A program made the translations under genes and the position numbers. A stretch of DNA of 64,000 nt from Tricholoma matsutake (lineage: Eukaryota; Basidiomycota; Agaricomycetes; Agaricales; Tricholomataceae): NCBI GenBank assembly GCA_026075535.2, contig AP026540.1, forward strand, positions 1,674,001 to 1,738,000, in the 5' to 3' direction. The notes beneath the pieces were generated by a model that searched no databases, was not told the DNA's origin, and saw only the letters and a list, made by a program, of their open reading frames with translations. Shown here one piece after another: positions 34,697 to 46,265 of the stretch. The first letter of the stretch is position 1; each line of letters starts with the position of its first letter.

Positions 34697-34785
34697 GCAG
34701 AGTAAGGATTGAACTCAAGACATCTTGATTAGAGTGATCACATGACAAACCAAACATGTGTGCTTAACCAGTTACGCCACAGGAG
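34697..34785 (-). other. tRNA-like segment, E3 left arm
   Basis: Minus-strand counterpart of 27380-27470, with the A-box disturbed (TGGCGTAACTGG) and the B-box GAGTTCAATCC kept. Outward-facing. Confidence 0.55.
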
Positions 34786-35184
34786 AATTATTAGTTAGTA
34801 ATATAAGGTTTATTCATGACACTCTAATTTTTTCGAAGTAGTTAAGATCAAAATTTTTTAATTAACCACATCCCTCACATTGAATGCGAGGGAGTGGGGA
34901 TGATTGTGATTACATACATAAACAAAAAATCCTCCCTCTCACAAGATGCAAGAGGGAGTTTTATTTATACATAAAAGGAGTTTTATTTATATACATAAAA
35001 AGCTAACCCCTCATGCCGAATGCGAGGGGGGAGGTAAAAACATGAAGAAAAAAATCCCTCCCCCATGCAAAATGGGGGAGGGGGGGCACAATACTAATAA
35101 ATAATTAAAAGTACAAAAAAAATCCCTCCCCACACGAAGTGCGGGGGAGGGGGAGGGGATGCAACCCCGCTGTTGTCTGTCCTT

Positions 35185-35560
35185 CCACCCACGATCCACC
35201 CCACGAGCAGTTGCTCATGAGGCTGGGGGTAGGTGGCTTGTTGTCATTGTTGTTCCACCCATGATCCACCCCACGAGCAGTTGCTTGTGAGGCTGGGGGC
35301 AGGTGGTGTGTTGTCATCTCCTATCTGGGTGCCTAGGCATCATTCCACCCATGTTCCACCCCACGAGCAGTTGCTCGTGAGGCTGGGGGTGGGTGGCTTG
35401 TCATTGTTGTCATTCCACCTGCAATCCACCCCACGAGCAGTTGCTCGTGAGGCTGGGGGCGGTTGGTGTGTTGTTGTTGTCTCCTGTCCCTGTGCCTGGG
35501 CATTGTTCCACCCATGTTCCACCCCACGAGCAGTTGCTCATCTCATGAGGCTGGGGGTGG
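35185..35560. repeat. palindrome-cored array of E3
   Basis: Five cores of the CACGAGCAGTTGCTCGTG type at about 35203, 35272, 35361, 35437 and 35526. The last has a small internal duplication (CTCATCTCATGAGG). Confidence 0.75.
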
Positions 35561-36263
35561 GTGGCTTGTTGTTGTTTGTTGCCATTGTCCCCCGTTTGGA
35601 TTTCTGTCTTTTTTTTTTTTTTTTGGGGGGGAGGGGGGGGGGGGGAGGGGTTTCGGCGCTTCAGTGCAATGTGGCACATGTACGGGGGTTGGTGGGTGCT
35701 TACTAGGCAGGTATCCCCCTTCTGGGGTCTCCTGGCATCCCTCTGCACCCACCTAGCCCGTGTCGACAGCCTCACATCCCATTTGAAAGGGGAGGAGGGG
35801 ATTGGGTGGCTGTGGGCATGCATTGCATGTTTTTCATTGCGCATTTTTCATTGCAACAGGTTGTCCCCAGTAGTATATAGCCTAAAAAGCAATAAATTAC
35901 AATTAGTTGATTGATAAAAAGAAAAAGAAAAAAGAAAAAAACTTACCTATGGCCCAAATGACAATTGCTGTCGTTTGGGCCCGCATTCCATCCAGTCAGC
36001 TCATTTGAAGGTGGTGGTGATGGTGGCAGTGGGCATGGGAATGGTGGTGGTGGGTGTGCACGCAGTGGTGGTGGTAGAGTGGAGAGGAGGAGGAGGTGGC
36101 ATTGGCGACAGTGGTGGTGGTGGTTGTGAGCTGGCAGTCACATGTCACGTGTCATGCATATGCGTACTTATTAGTATTAATATTAATTATTCCGTTAATG
36201 GCTGTGATTAACTACATACCTTGGTTGGGTAATAAATGTATTAAATGTATGTAGAGGAATAAT

Positions 36264-36336
36264 TGCTTGGTAGCTCAGTGGTTAAGCATGCTGTTATGTG
36301 TGCAGACCCAAGGTCGAGTGTTCAATTCTTGTTGTA
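36264..36336 (+). other. tRNA-like segment, E3 right arm
   Basis: A-box-like TGGTAGCTCAGTGG (36268-36281) and B-box-like GAGTGTTCAATTCT (36316-36329). Outward-facing. Confidence 0.6.
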
Positions 36337-36457
36337 CATCAAAATTTTATTTGGGAAAGCACATGCAGTCCGGTTATTCCAGTTATTCCGGTTATGCTAG
36401 TTGCCATGCATCCGGTTGATCCGACTGTTCCAGTTAAAAATGAGTACTCCTTCTACT

Positions 36458-36698
36458 GCAACTACCCTCTGATCATCTTTGGGGTACAACAATGTCTGTT
36501 TTCGTAGATGATGGAGCAGACAGATGGTACAGAAATAACTTGAAGGCCACTTCTGTGCCATCCCTCTTGCCCTCTTTTGCTCTTGTCCTCTTCTACTCAA
36601 TCCTGTCCAGCCTAATGCTGTGGTCACTAGTATCCTACTTGTCACTTGAGGGTGATCGAGGGTGGCTTTGTGGGCAAGATAAACTTGTGCTGGTTTAA
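36458..36698 (+). pseudogene. second piece of the ORF split by E3 and inversion
   Basis: The frame from 36459 reads QLPSDHLWGTTMSVFVDDGA and then LPSFALVLFYSILSSLMLWS to a stop at 36698. It is in frame with the minus-strand piece ending at 27660 once the inversion is undone. The C-terminal half is hydrophobic, perhaps one membrane segment. No family recognised. Confidence 0.4.
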
Positions 36699-36779
36699 GG
36701 CCTACACCACCCAGTCAGGATCTCTTGTTCTAAATGCATAAGAATGACTTACAGTGCTGAGCTGTGGATCTAATAGAGC

Positions 36780-37390
36780 AATAGACTGCAGGACTACAAG
36801 CATCTTCCTTCACAACTTTGTAGGAGACCTGGATCTGATTGGAACCACCACAAAAGACACTTGGACTTCTACAATATCACCCTTGTGAAAGACCTGAGGC
36901 CTGCATTGCTCAAACCTATTATAGCATGTGTCCACATCAGAATGTGTAGCAGCTAGTTGTGTAGAAATTTGAATACCTCTGTCTGCCTTCTGTGTCATTG
37001 AAGCTCTTGTAATAAAGGAATTGGTTATCTTCTGCATGAGTATAGATCCTCTCACCTTTGTTTGACAGCATCTCTTCCAGAATGCCATGACTGTCCACCC
37101 TGGCCACAAACAGCATGCTTGGCAAGTCTGGAACATCTTTCACAGGTGTCAGATATCGGTTTGATGCACTGAGAGTGGGCCCATCTGCATTCCATATATC
37201 CCAGTTATCCAAAATGCCTTCAGCAAACACCTGGTCAAACAGCCTGTAGATCTCAAGACTAGCATTTGCTGCTTGGTTAAATAGCTTGGTGCTATGGTGA
37301 CAGATTGTTTCAAGAATTTGTATTCCATGTTGGTGTCCTTAAGATGGTTAGCCCCTTGTCTTGTATCAACCTCCAAGACCTACCTCAGAA
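36780..37390 (-). pseudogene. decayed gene of a multicopy Agaricomycete hypothetical family
   Basis: Minus-strand pieces in alternating frames read SLEIYRLFDQVF(AEGILDNWDIWN), DGPTLSASNRYLTPVKDVPD, LPSMLFVARVDSHGILEEML, EDNQFLYY, FEQCRPQVFHKGDIVEVQVS, FVVVPI and then LVVLQSIALLDPQLST, followed by GTAAGT (a likely intron donor). At least two frameshifts separate the pieces. The pattern GDIVEVQ…VVP…LRSIALLD recalls a conserved, functionally unassigned protein found in many copies in mushroom genomes. I cannot give a function. Confidence 0.5.
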
Positions 37391-38646
37391 CCTCTGTCAA
37401 GGGGGGAAGCTCCATGTTTATAAGCATGCCTTGAATGGTAAACACTGCCTCATTCAAGAATTCTCCTTGACTATCAAGTTTCAACAGATGCCACGATTCT
37501 GGACAAGAATAATGCTCTATCTTGATTGTTTGTTGCCAATTGGCTGCACCCTGATGGTGATCAATACCTGCACCTGCTCATTTAGAAAAAACACCTTACA
37601 TTGACCAATTCTGAAAGATAGTCTGCATCTTCCAAAAAAAGTGGTTCCACAGCTAGTTCATCCAAAATTGCACCTGTTCAGCCATCAGAAAAGCAAACTA
37701 ATGGAGATTGGGAGTGCTTATGTGCTTGGGCAGAGTCATGTTTTGGGTCCATCTGGGCCACAAAGGTAGGAAACCTGCCCCTGTTATAATTTTTTGCTGA
37801 CACCCCTCTTGCAGACAAGATCCATTACCAATGTATTTTTAACTGCTAGATGAGCTTTTTCATTTTTGACACATTTTGTCTGATTACTCCTAAACCCAAA
37901 AAATGTGGTTCCTTTTGTTTTTGATGCACTTTATCTGACTGCTCCTGAGAAAAAATGGTGGCAACCCCTCTATGACTTGCTTATCAAGCTTTTTGTACAA
38001 GGATGAATGACACTGGCCTGAACCAACCAACCCCATGCTATTACTCTGTGTGTGACACACCATCAATACCATCCCTAAAATCGCTGTTAAATTGAACAAG
38101 CAAGTACTTTCCTCTCACAATGAATCAGTTCTCACTCATTCTTCAGAACCAAGCAACCAGTTGCTCCCAAGGCCCCTACTCCAAAGTCTGTAACATCTTT
38201 GATTAATTGTCTTATGTACTGACAACTTGAAGGATTGATTATGACTTTGTTGTGTAAGCCTGACATTTTTATCTTTTTTTTTGGTTCCGCCAATGACATG
38301 CTGCAACCTACCATATTCTAGCCTTGTAGCAGGCAAATGAGGAGGCAATTCTTCATGAGGACTGTGCTGATCATTTGCATGATGCTAACACTCTGAATTG
38401 CTTTAGGCCAAAAACATCTCAGAAACACAAAGAATGAGTTGTCAAATCTAGCTTGCCAGAAATGTGAGTTGAACATCATGTCTATTTAATACTTCATACT
38501 AATTTGAGTAGTCAGTGAGCTTGTTGAGCAACCCTGCAAAGAAGACATGATTCAAAGATCTTGCAGCCATGTCTACCACATGAATAGCAATTTTCTTTTC
38601 TTGTGGGGGGGGTTACATTCCTTATCAGACATCTACAGGTCAATAC
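37391..38646. other. no gene recognised
   Basis: AT-rich sequence with short frames only. The upstream exons of the decayed gene at 36780-37390 may extend here but were not recognisable. Confidence 0.45.
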
Positions 38647-39255
38647 TTGATGAGACATTTCAAGATGCCACCAACCCTGACCACAAGTTGGCATTTGGGA
38701 CTGCTGCATAATTATCTCCATTGTCAATTTGAATCTTTTTATTATTATTACCAAATTCTCTTCTTTGTCCTAAGTCTCTCTTGTTCATATGATGGTGGTA
38801 ACATTTGTCTCATTGATTCTAGGAGGCTCATTATAAAGAGCCAAAAACTAGCTGTGAGCACACCATCAAAGGCAAAAAAGACAACCAAGCAGAAGGTGAA
38901 ATCCCAGGGATTGGGAGATGTCCCTTCACAGTGAGGAGCCATGCTATATGTTATCAATGCTGTCAAACAGATATCTTACAGAATTTTGTCCACAAAAGAC
39001 CCTGTGGAACTGCCTGCAGTGTCTGATGATGAATTGCCCTCCATAGTGGAGTATGCTGGAGCTTTTTTCTCTTTCTACATAATCCCTGATGATTGTCTTC
39101 AGTTTGATGGCATTTTACAAGCAATCTGTGGCAGCTGGCACCTCCAGCAGCATGGTGGTCTGATCCACATGAGTGTTCTCTTTGTCATTGTTCATTGGTT
39201 TCCTGATCATCCAACCAAAAAAAAGTGTGTGTCCACCAGCAGCCCCTGCCAATGA
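38647..39255 (+). pseudogene. unidentified coding-like fragment upstream of gypsy-C pol
   Basis: Two open stretches share one frame, separated by TGA at 38932-38934. They read SKAKKTTKQKVKSQGLGDVP, then DPVELPAVSDDELPSIVEYA and LQFDGILQAICGSWHLQQHG. The density of charged and ordered residues is coding-like, but I recognise no gag, protease or host domain. It may be a remnant of the chromovirus gag or an unrelated host fragment. Confidence 0.25.
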
Positions 39256-39346
39256 AGCCAGAGTCTTGATTTCAGCCAGCTCCCTGACTGACCCCAGATC
39301 AGAGAAAGAACTTGACACAATCTAGGAGGGGCTCGATCAGGAGGAT

Positions 39347-42319
39347 GTGCTGGATGTTAAGCTTGACAACAGAGCTCAGGTGTCTGCCCCCATGTTGCCA
39401 AATCACGATTTGAACTGCCTTGTTAATGAACAGCCAGGTGAAGACAGTGGCTTTACACTACCTACCGATGTGTACCATCACATCAAAGTGAAGCCTGGGG
39501 CACCAATCTCTGTAGGCCGTGCGTACTCTTGCCCGAGAAAATACAGGGACGGCTGGAAGATGTTAATTGAACAACATTCCAAGGCGGGGCGCATACGTCC
39601 ATCATCCTTGCCATATGCTTCACCCTCATTTATCATCCCTAAAGCAGATGGCATGGTGCTTCCCAGGTGGGTCAATGACTACCGGAAACTGAATAAAGTT
39701 ACGGTCCTTGATAATTACCCACTTCCAAGGATCGACGATATCTTGGCTGACTGTGTGAAGGGCAAGGTATGGGGAAAAATTGACATGACGAATTCCTTTT
39801 TTCAAACCTTGGTACACCCTGATCACGTCAAGTACACAGTGACGCTAACACCATTCAGCTTGTGGGAGTGGGTTGTCATGCCCATGGGACTTAGAAACTC
39901 ACCAGCAACACATCAATGCTGGGTGACATTGGTGTTATCAGACCTGATTGGGAGGATTTGCCATGTCTACCTAGATGACATTGTCATCTGGTCATCCAAC
40001 CTAGCGGAACATAAGGCAAATGTAACCGCAGTCCTTGAAGCTCTGTGCAAGGCGCAACTATTCTGTTCCACAAAGAAATCTTCTCTATTCACGATGGACA
40101 TCAATTTCCTGGGCCACCACATCTCTGCAGATGGGATCAAAGCTGATGATGAGAAGGTTAAATGAATCTTAGATTGGCAAGCATCAAGGTCGGCGAAACA
40201 AGTGCGCCAGTACCTCGGCCTTGTAAGATACATCAGCGCGTTCTTGCCAGCACTGGCTGAACACACTGCAATCCTGACGCCACTAACCAAGAAAGAATGT
40301 AATACCTATTTCCCCCCCTGGACAAGTGAACATCAGCGCGTGTTCGAGGCCATCAAAAAGCTCGTACTTGGTAGAGATTGCTTGACGACGATTGATCATC
40401 ATAATCTGGGCAAAAACCAAATTTTTGTTACTTGTGACGCTAGTAAAAGATGGACAGGTGCAGTGCTCTCTTTCAGGGAAGATTGGGAAAGCATGTGGCC
40501 AGTTGCCTTCAACAGCAGACAACTGAAAGGTGCCGAACTACACTACCCAGTCCACGAGCAAGAAATGCTAAGCATAATGCGGGCATTAGCAAAGTGGAGG
40601 GTGGACTTGTTGGGGACGCACATCAATATATACACAGACCACAAAACCATTGAGAACTTTGACAGACAATGGGACCTGTCCCTAAGGCAAGTTCGGTGGA
40701 TGGAGTATCTGTCCCAGTATGAGTACACCATTTCGTACATCAAAGGGGAAGATAATACAGTGGCAGACACCCTTTCGAGGATACCAGAGCCACCCCAACC
40801 AGATACGCGTGTCAATGCAGTTTTCAAAATTGAATCTAATCCAAAGCTGTTCAAGAGAATACAAAATGGATACAAAAAAGACAGTTGGTGCGCCGGAATA
40901 TTGAAGGACTTGAAGCGAAATGTTACAGACTCAAAGTTAGGGTTCATTTTCAAGAACGGGCTGCTTTTCATTGGAGATCGCCTTATCATTCCGAAATACA
41001 AGAATGTGCGCGAGCAGCTGTTCAGACTTGCCCATGACCAGCTGGGGCATTTTGGAGGCGAGAAAACATATACAGCACTGAGAAACGATTTCTATTGGCC
41101 CAACATGAGGTGAGATCTGTTGACGGTGTACATCCCAGGTTGCGGCCCATGCCAGCACAACAAGTCAGCGACGTCTAAAGCTTGTGGCCCATTACACCCT
41201 TTACCTATTCCTGACAAGCGATTTGATTCCGTGGCGATTGACTTCATAGGACCATTACTGCTTGACGATGGGTTCGATGCGATCATCACGATGACAGATA
41301 GGTTGGGCGCGGATATCCAAGTCACGCCATGCAAAACAGACATGTCGGCTGAAGAATTCATGGAGGTATTCTTCAATGTATGGTATTGCGAAAACGGTTG
41401 TCCCCTGGAAATCATCAGTGACCGCGACAAATTATTCATCTCAAAATTTTGGAGCGTGCTCATGAAGCTTACCGGAATAAAACACAAGCTCTCGACAGCA
41501 TATCACCCAGAAACAGACAGCTCCTCTGAATGGTCAAACAAAACTGTGATTCAATGCCTGCATTATCACATCGAGAGGAACCAGAGTGGATGGGCTAGGG
41601 CATTACCTAATGTACATTTTGATATAATGAACACCATCAATGCATCCACCCAGGTCTCCCCATTCATTCTAAAAACTGGATGATCCCCGCGAATCTTGCT
41701 ACCCATTGGTCTATCAGAGAAAGGAGAGGGCACTTCAAACACTGCTGAAGAAATACAAGCAAAAGATTTAGTTGAAAGGATAAACAACAAAGTGGAGGGT
41801 GCGAAAGACTGCCTTTTGGCTGCGAAGATTTCCCAGGCCCATCAAGCAAATAAGGACTGGGGTGCGGACCCAGAATTTGTGGTGGGAGAAAAATTGATGA
41901 TGAAGACGGCGCACCATAGAAGGGAATACATGCAGAAACAGAGCGGCAGAGTTGCCAAGTTCATGCCCCACTGGGATGGGCCATATGAAGTGCTTGAAGT
42001 GTTCCCAGATATGTTGACGTACAAACTGGCACTACTGGACTCGCAATACGCTACATTCCACATGTCACACCTTAAACGACACATAGAAAATGATGACAAA
42101 CTTTTTCCTGGGAGAAAAATGGAGCGGCCTGGTCCTATCGTAACACTGGAGGGATCCATGGAGTATTTCATCGAGAGGATTCTTGACGAGCATCCAAGAG
42201 GTTGAGGGAGACAATACCTAATCCATTGGAAGGGATACAGTCCCGAAGCAGATTCTTGGCTTGCAAGGTCAGAGATGTTGGAGACAGAAGCACTTGAGGC
42301 TTGGGAGTCTAGGACATGA
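39347..42319 (+). pseudogene. pol: gypsy-C pol (RT, RNase H, integrase, chromodomain), four in-frame TGA
   Basis: One uninterrupted frame apart from TGA at 40163, 41111, 41681 and 42203. RT: WVNDYRKLNKVTVLDNYPLP, MTNSFFQT, MPMGLRNSPATHQ, catalytic YLDDIVIWS. RNase H: VTCDASKRWTGAVL, HEQEMLSIMRAL, YTDHKTIENF, VADTLSRI. Integrase: zinc finger with HDQLGHFG and CGPCQ, then AIDFIGPL, ISDRDKLFIS and YHPETDSSSEWSNK, keeping D, D and E. GPY/F-like GPYEVLEVFPD and HMSHLKRH follow, then the chromodomain from about 42160 (EYFIERILDEHPRG, stop, GRQYLIHWKGYSPEADSWLA). At 41681 and 42203 the contexts TG-stop-SPR and RG-stop-GRQYL call for Arg, fitting CGA to TGA. Final stop TGA 42317-42319. Confidence 0.93.
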
Positions 42320-42349
42320 GGAGATGGAATTTTTTGAAATGGGTGAGAG

Positions 42350-42564
42350 TGTAAGAGAAGTGTCTCTTACAATGCAACACGCACATCACATGCCTATACA
42401 GTATACACGATCACACCTATACATGGTCACACTTATACACGATCACATCACTAGTTGACTCTTAGATACGGAATGTTTGTAATAGAACAGTAGCTACTCT
42501 TTAATCAATACCACATTCCTCACACTTGGTATTCTTGAGTGTTGGGAGACCACACTCCCTTCCA
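42350..42564 (+). repeat. 3' LTR of gypsy-C
   Basis: 215 bp, TGTAAGAGAAGTGTCTCTTACA (start hairpin) to CACACTCCCTTCCA. The end and hairpin start resemble the LARD LTRs. It is preceded by AAATGGGTGAGAG. Confidence 0.75.
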
Positions 42565-43424
42565 AGTTTGTACTGTCAAAGTTGTTCCAGGATGAGGCGC
42601 ATGATGCAATGGTGCTCTTCAACCATGTGAGTGAAGATGAGGATGTCGTCGAGATAGATACAAACAATGCCTTTGAGTATGAGGTCATGGAAGATGTTGT
42701 TCATCATGGTCTGAAAGGTGGCAGGACTATTAGTAAGGCCAAAGAACATGATGAGTGGTTCAAAAAGACCACAGTTGGTACAAAAGGCTGCCTTCCACTC
42801 ATCTCCCTCCTTTATCCTCATGTTATTGTAACCCCAATGGACATTGAGCTTGGTGAAGTATTGGGCTCCATGGAGCTGGTTCACAAGTTCAGAGATGAGA
42901 GGTAATGGGTAGTGATTTTTGACTGTGATGTCATTGAGCCTTCTGTTGTCTTGAACCAGTTGAAGTGAGCCATCTTTCTTCTTGACAAAGAAAAAGGGAG
43001 AGGCCATGGGTGACTTCGATGGTCAAATATGTCCAGAGGCCAGGTGCTCGTCAATGAACTGGTCAAGCTGTCACTGTTCTTCAGGAGAGAGAGGATAGAC
43101 CTTGCAGGATGAAGGGGTTGCACTGGGGGTGAGTTTGATCACATGATCCCATGGCTTGTGTGCAGGGAGAGAGTTGAACAATTCCTTGAAGAACATGTCC
43201 CTGAACTCATGGAGATGAGGAAGCAAGGAATCAGTAGAGGATTTAGCAGCATTGTTTTTGTGGAAGGCCTCAGTGAGGTGTTGGGATATGTTCAATGTAG
43301 CACACACCTCATGCAATGGACAAATCACAGTGTAGAAAATCTGATCACCTTCCTCCACTTCCTCTGGCTCCTCCTCATCATCATCTGAGTCTGGCATCAG
43401 ATCAGCTAACTCCACCTCAGGCAC
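42565..43424 (-). pseudogene. pol: RT fragment of another gypsy (gypsy-D)
   Basis: The minus-strand frame from 43424 has an acidic linker (SDDDEEEPEEVEEGD), a pre-RT segment (HEFRDMFFKELFNSLPAHKP, HVIKLTPSA), then after TGA 43073-43071 and one more stop the RT core: [48 protein letters not shown], catalytic YLDDILIF and LILEQL. It ends exactly at the gypsy-C LTR. RNase H and integrase are missing here. Confidence 0.8.
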
Positions 43425-43504
43425 AGGCAGGGGTCTGGCATGACACTTCCAAGCATGTCATACTGAGGCCCTTTGTCCATGGTGTTCTTGTCTGGCTTCT
43501 GTGA

Positions 43505-44788
43505 GCATTTCGATCTTGAGCATGTTTTCATGTTTCACGATCCAGCTTCTTTGATTCCCCAGACCGATGTCACGCAAATATCACATGCATAATCCTCTTC
43601 CCCAAAACCTGAAAACTCAGATTGACAATTACTTTGGTATCGCAATCAGGTTTTCATTGACTCAGAAATATCTTCATAGTAGTTAAAGATCTTTTTGTTT
43701 CTCTCTTAGCTTTGTTTGTAGGCAGCGCGACCATACAAAGCCACGTGGCCACTCAAGAAGCAAGGGTACTTGGGTAATGGAAAAAAACATATGGGGTCGA
43801 TTTTTTCGCTAAGGCCAGTTTAGCTGGACTAACTAACTACATAATCAGGCACAATTCCTAATATAGTAACATGACATCACTTCCATGGGCACTTTGTCCA
43901 GACGCCTCACAAGCCTCGCAAATCCACTTTGTTGGGACCTGTTCCAGAGCTATATGCTCAAGATGATTGTTGATGGTACCAAGGTTGGCTTTGGCTGGTT
44001 GAAAAAGCTAAGTATACTTCCATTCCTCTTCATTTTTGCATTCTTATCTCATTTTGCTTTAGATTCAATGCAAATCTTTGTGCCCTGATGTTGCTTTTCA
44101 AGATTTGGAAGCCCAACCATGCTGCAATGTATGCAAGCTCTGCAATCTGGACACTCTGCATATCCCTGTGCATCGAGGACTGCCTGATTTATCCCAGAAA
44201 GGCTATAATTAGTAGCAGAACATCCCCATGAATTAGTAAATTACATATCTGCTTTACAGATGACAGCAGAGCAGTGGGCTGTGTTATGTAGGTCCAATGT
44301 CGAATATTTTTTTTCATTACCTAACCCTAAAAATTTCAAATTTGTCTGGATTTAAGTACTTCTAGTCCTAAAAGTCCTTGATATACTCAAACTATCCTTG
44401 CTAATGCATCATACAGATGTTGCAACCTCAGATTTTGTTCCAAATAAGGGGGTTCCATTTTTTTTTATGGCCTAGAGGCCAGACTAACTAAGGGGGTTCA
44501 CAACTGGCATTCCGTTACCTGAGTACCCTTGTCAATGGGGTCCGGCAATCCCACCAAACAAAGTGTGACAGAGAAAACAGTATTGCCATTTTTGGAAATC
44601 ATTCCTTATCACCACTGATTTACCAGTGATCAGGTGTGCACCACACTTGATCTAAGTTATCTAGTACATGAATCATTGTAGTAACAATTTATTTGTCTAT
44701 GTAGAGACGAGTGTATGAGTAAGTTATTGTAAGAATGTCAAAAGAGCAATAATTATAATTATAATGTATGATAAGCTTGAGAATCTGG
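43505..44788. other. no gene recognised
   Basis: AT-rich, with short frames only. Two similar words GGACTAACTAACTA (43826) and AGACTAACTAAGGG (44483) occur but no terminal repeats or duplicates define an element. Confidence 0.45.
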
Positions 44789-45422
44789 CTAACAAGCTTG
44801 TTTTAGTGCTCGTGCGACTGTGAGCTGTTTCTGGTTTGGAACACAGCTGGCTCGCATGCGCGACATGTGCGTGAGTTGACATTTCTCCAGATGAAGAACA
44901 TCTCTGGCTGTTTTGGCATGTTGAGCTTTGCGTGCTTTGTTATGTAGCTTGTGAGCATTGTCATCAGCTCGCGTGCACTGCTTTTCAAGTTCTGTTTTCA
45001 ATAGAGCTGTTGGAGAGGTGCGAGGATCACAATTTTCGGTATTTGATGCATTTATCTTTTGTAGATTGCTTAAGCGTTGCACCCGCTGCAGTTGGGACTG
45101 CCAGCGGCCCATCTGCAGCGGGGCAAGTGTTGGATTGGGCAGGTAGGGTAGAAGTCGCGTCCACCTAAGCGAGTCAATCATATTGGATTTCCTAGCCCTG
45201 TGTGTGCAGAGCGCGAGCGGTATGTAGTTTTTGAACCCCCCCTTCAACTCCTTGATTACTGCATTCAGGAGTTTGCTCATAACATTGGTAATTGTCTGTG
45301 AAAAGTACTTCCTAGTTCACCCAGGCAGCTCACCAAGTGACAATGGTGCCACCCCATTCATACCAGAAATCACCCTTTGCGAAGGCTGAGCTGACCCCAC
45401 AATGCCCAATGCTGAAGCTATC
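44789..45422 (-). pseudogene. C-terminal part of an unknown ORF split by gypsy-B
   Basis: Joining 53001-52989 to 45417 across gypsy-B (one CTATC copy) keeps the reading frame: NPDLIAAIASALGIVGSAQP, then SGMNGVAPLSLGELPG, TGA at about 45302, TRKYFSQTITNV, and on to 44789. The last open stretch reads LLNAVIKELKGGFKNYIPLA, LCTHRARKSN, then a basic, Gln/Arg/Lys-rich helix-forming region ending ARALKQAC. The GGFKNYIPL…HRA segment vaguely recalls gag-like proteins of tyrosine-recombinase retroelements, but this is not a firm match. Confidence 0.5.
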
Positions 45423-46129
45423 TGTTAAGAACTGATCCTAGAGGCCACTTCGGAATCCGTCTGGACACTGCGGGTGATGATAGCGGGAGACTGTCAGGTC
45501 GATGCGTATTCTGCAGGAGGGGGAATGGAAAGGACTTGGCTTCAGCTTGTAAGAAGCTGCGCCCTTCACCTCGTCTGGTGTCCTAATTTCAAGTCGAGGG
45601 TTTAGAGGTAGGAGCGGGAAAGTGCAGGTAAACACGGGGAGGAGTATGGAGGGACTTAGGTTGAGTTCAGATGAGACTAGAACTTCAGAGGGAGACTAGA
45701 GGTTGAGTTGAATGTAGTTCAGACTCTTAGAGGACAGGGGTTGGAGTAGAAGGAGGTTTTAGATTGGCAGGGTAAAGTCGAGTCTATGTCGATATACAAA
45801 CTGAGGAATACAAGGTGAAACTAACTAAGCTTAAATACTGTAGTCCGGAATAATGCAGAACAGGAATGAAGACTGCGGCAGTGTCTTGACTGCATAGATA
45901 AATTACCTACGGGAGCCACACAGGAATCCATAGTTGAATTTGCAATAGAGATGGCAGCCTTGGAAAGGCAGCCATGGATGCTGTACAAGGCGGCCTGATG
46001 CACAGCAGTGTGGGCAGTGCAAGGCAGCCAGGAACAAAATCGGGAGGCATAGACAAAAGTCATGTTTGACGTGTGGGAAAAGAATCGGATGGATGCGGGT
46101 TCCGATCAGGCGAGGAATGGTTCTTGACA
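45423..46129 (-). repeat. 3' LTR of gypsy-B
   Basis: 707 bp, plus strand TGTTAAGAACTGATCC to GGTTCTTGACA. It differs from the 5' LTR mainly by C/T and G/A changes, many at CpG. Confidence 0.95.
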
Positions 46130-46130
46130 G

Positions 46131-46142
46131 TATTTCCCCCTT
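46131..46142 (-). promoter_or_regulatory. gypsy-B 3' polypurine tract
   Basis: AAGGGGGAAATA on the minus strand lies one base before the 3' LTR. The same 12-mer recurs inside pol at 48928-48939. Confidence 0.75.
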
Positions 46143-46265
46143 AGTGCCGAGCCTACAAGGCACATGAGGGTTTGAGTCCAAATGAGGAAGTTGGTTGAAT
46201 TTTCTGAATGCGGTAATTGGTTGAAAAAATTTCACATTCTTTCCTTCCCCCATCAACTATCAATT

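Larger units (their letters stand above)
34526..36449. mobile_element. E3: inverted copy of E2
   Basis: 1924 bp. It starts CAGTAATTTACACTCC and ends GTACTC, with a deletion just inside the right end compared with the E2 left end. It contains the same tRNA-like arms (34697-34785 minus; 36264-36336 plus) and palindrome array (35185-35560), with the poly-C run of E2 appearing as poly-G (35624-35650). The left flank is CGCATTAG and the right flank CTTCTACT. Confidence 0.8.
39347..42564 (+). mobile_element. 5'-truncated Ty3/gypsy chromovirus (gypsy-C)
   Basis: Pol from RT to chromodomain followed by one LTR (42350-42564). No matching 5' LTR, primer site or gag was seen to the left. Its LTR end lies within the RT gene of another gypsy (gypsy-D, minus strand), so gypsy-C probably inserted there and its left part was later lost or rearranged. 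Confidence 0.85.

Noticed and set aside
38647..39255. Gag of the chromovirus gypsy-C
   Set aside because: Located where gag-protease could be, but no capsid, zinc knuckle or DTG/DSG motif could be read; left as unidentified.
43826..44496. Possible element bounded by GGACTAACTAAC-like words
   Set aside because: Words are in direct orientation, diverge at once and have no target duplicates.
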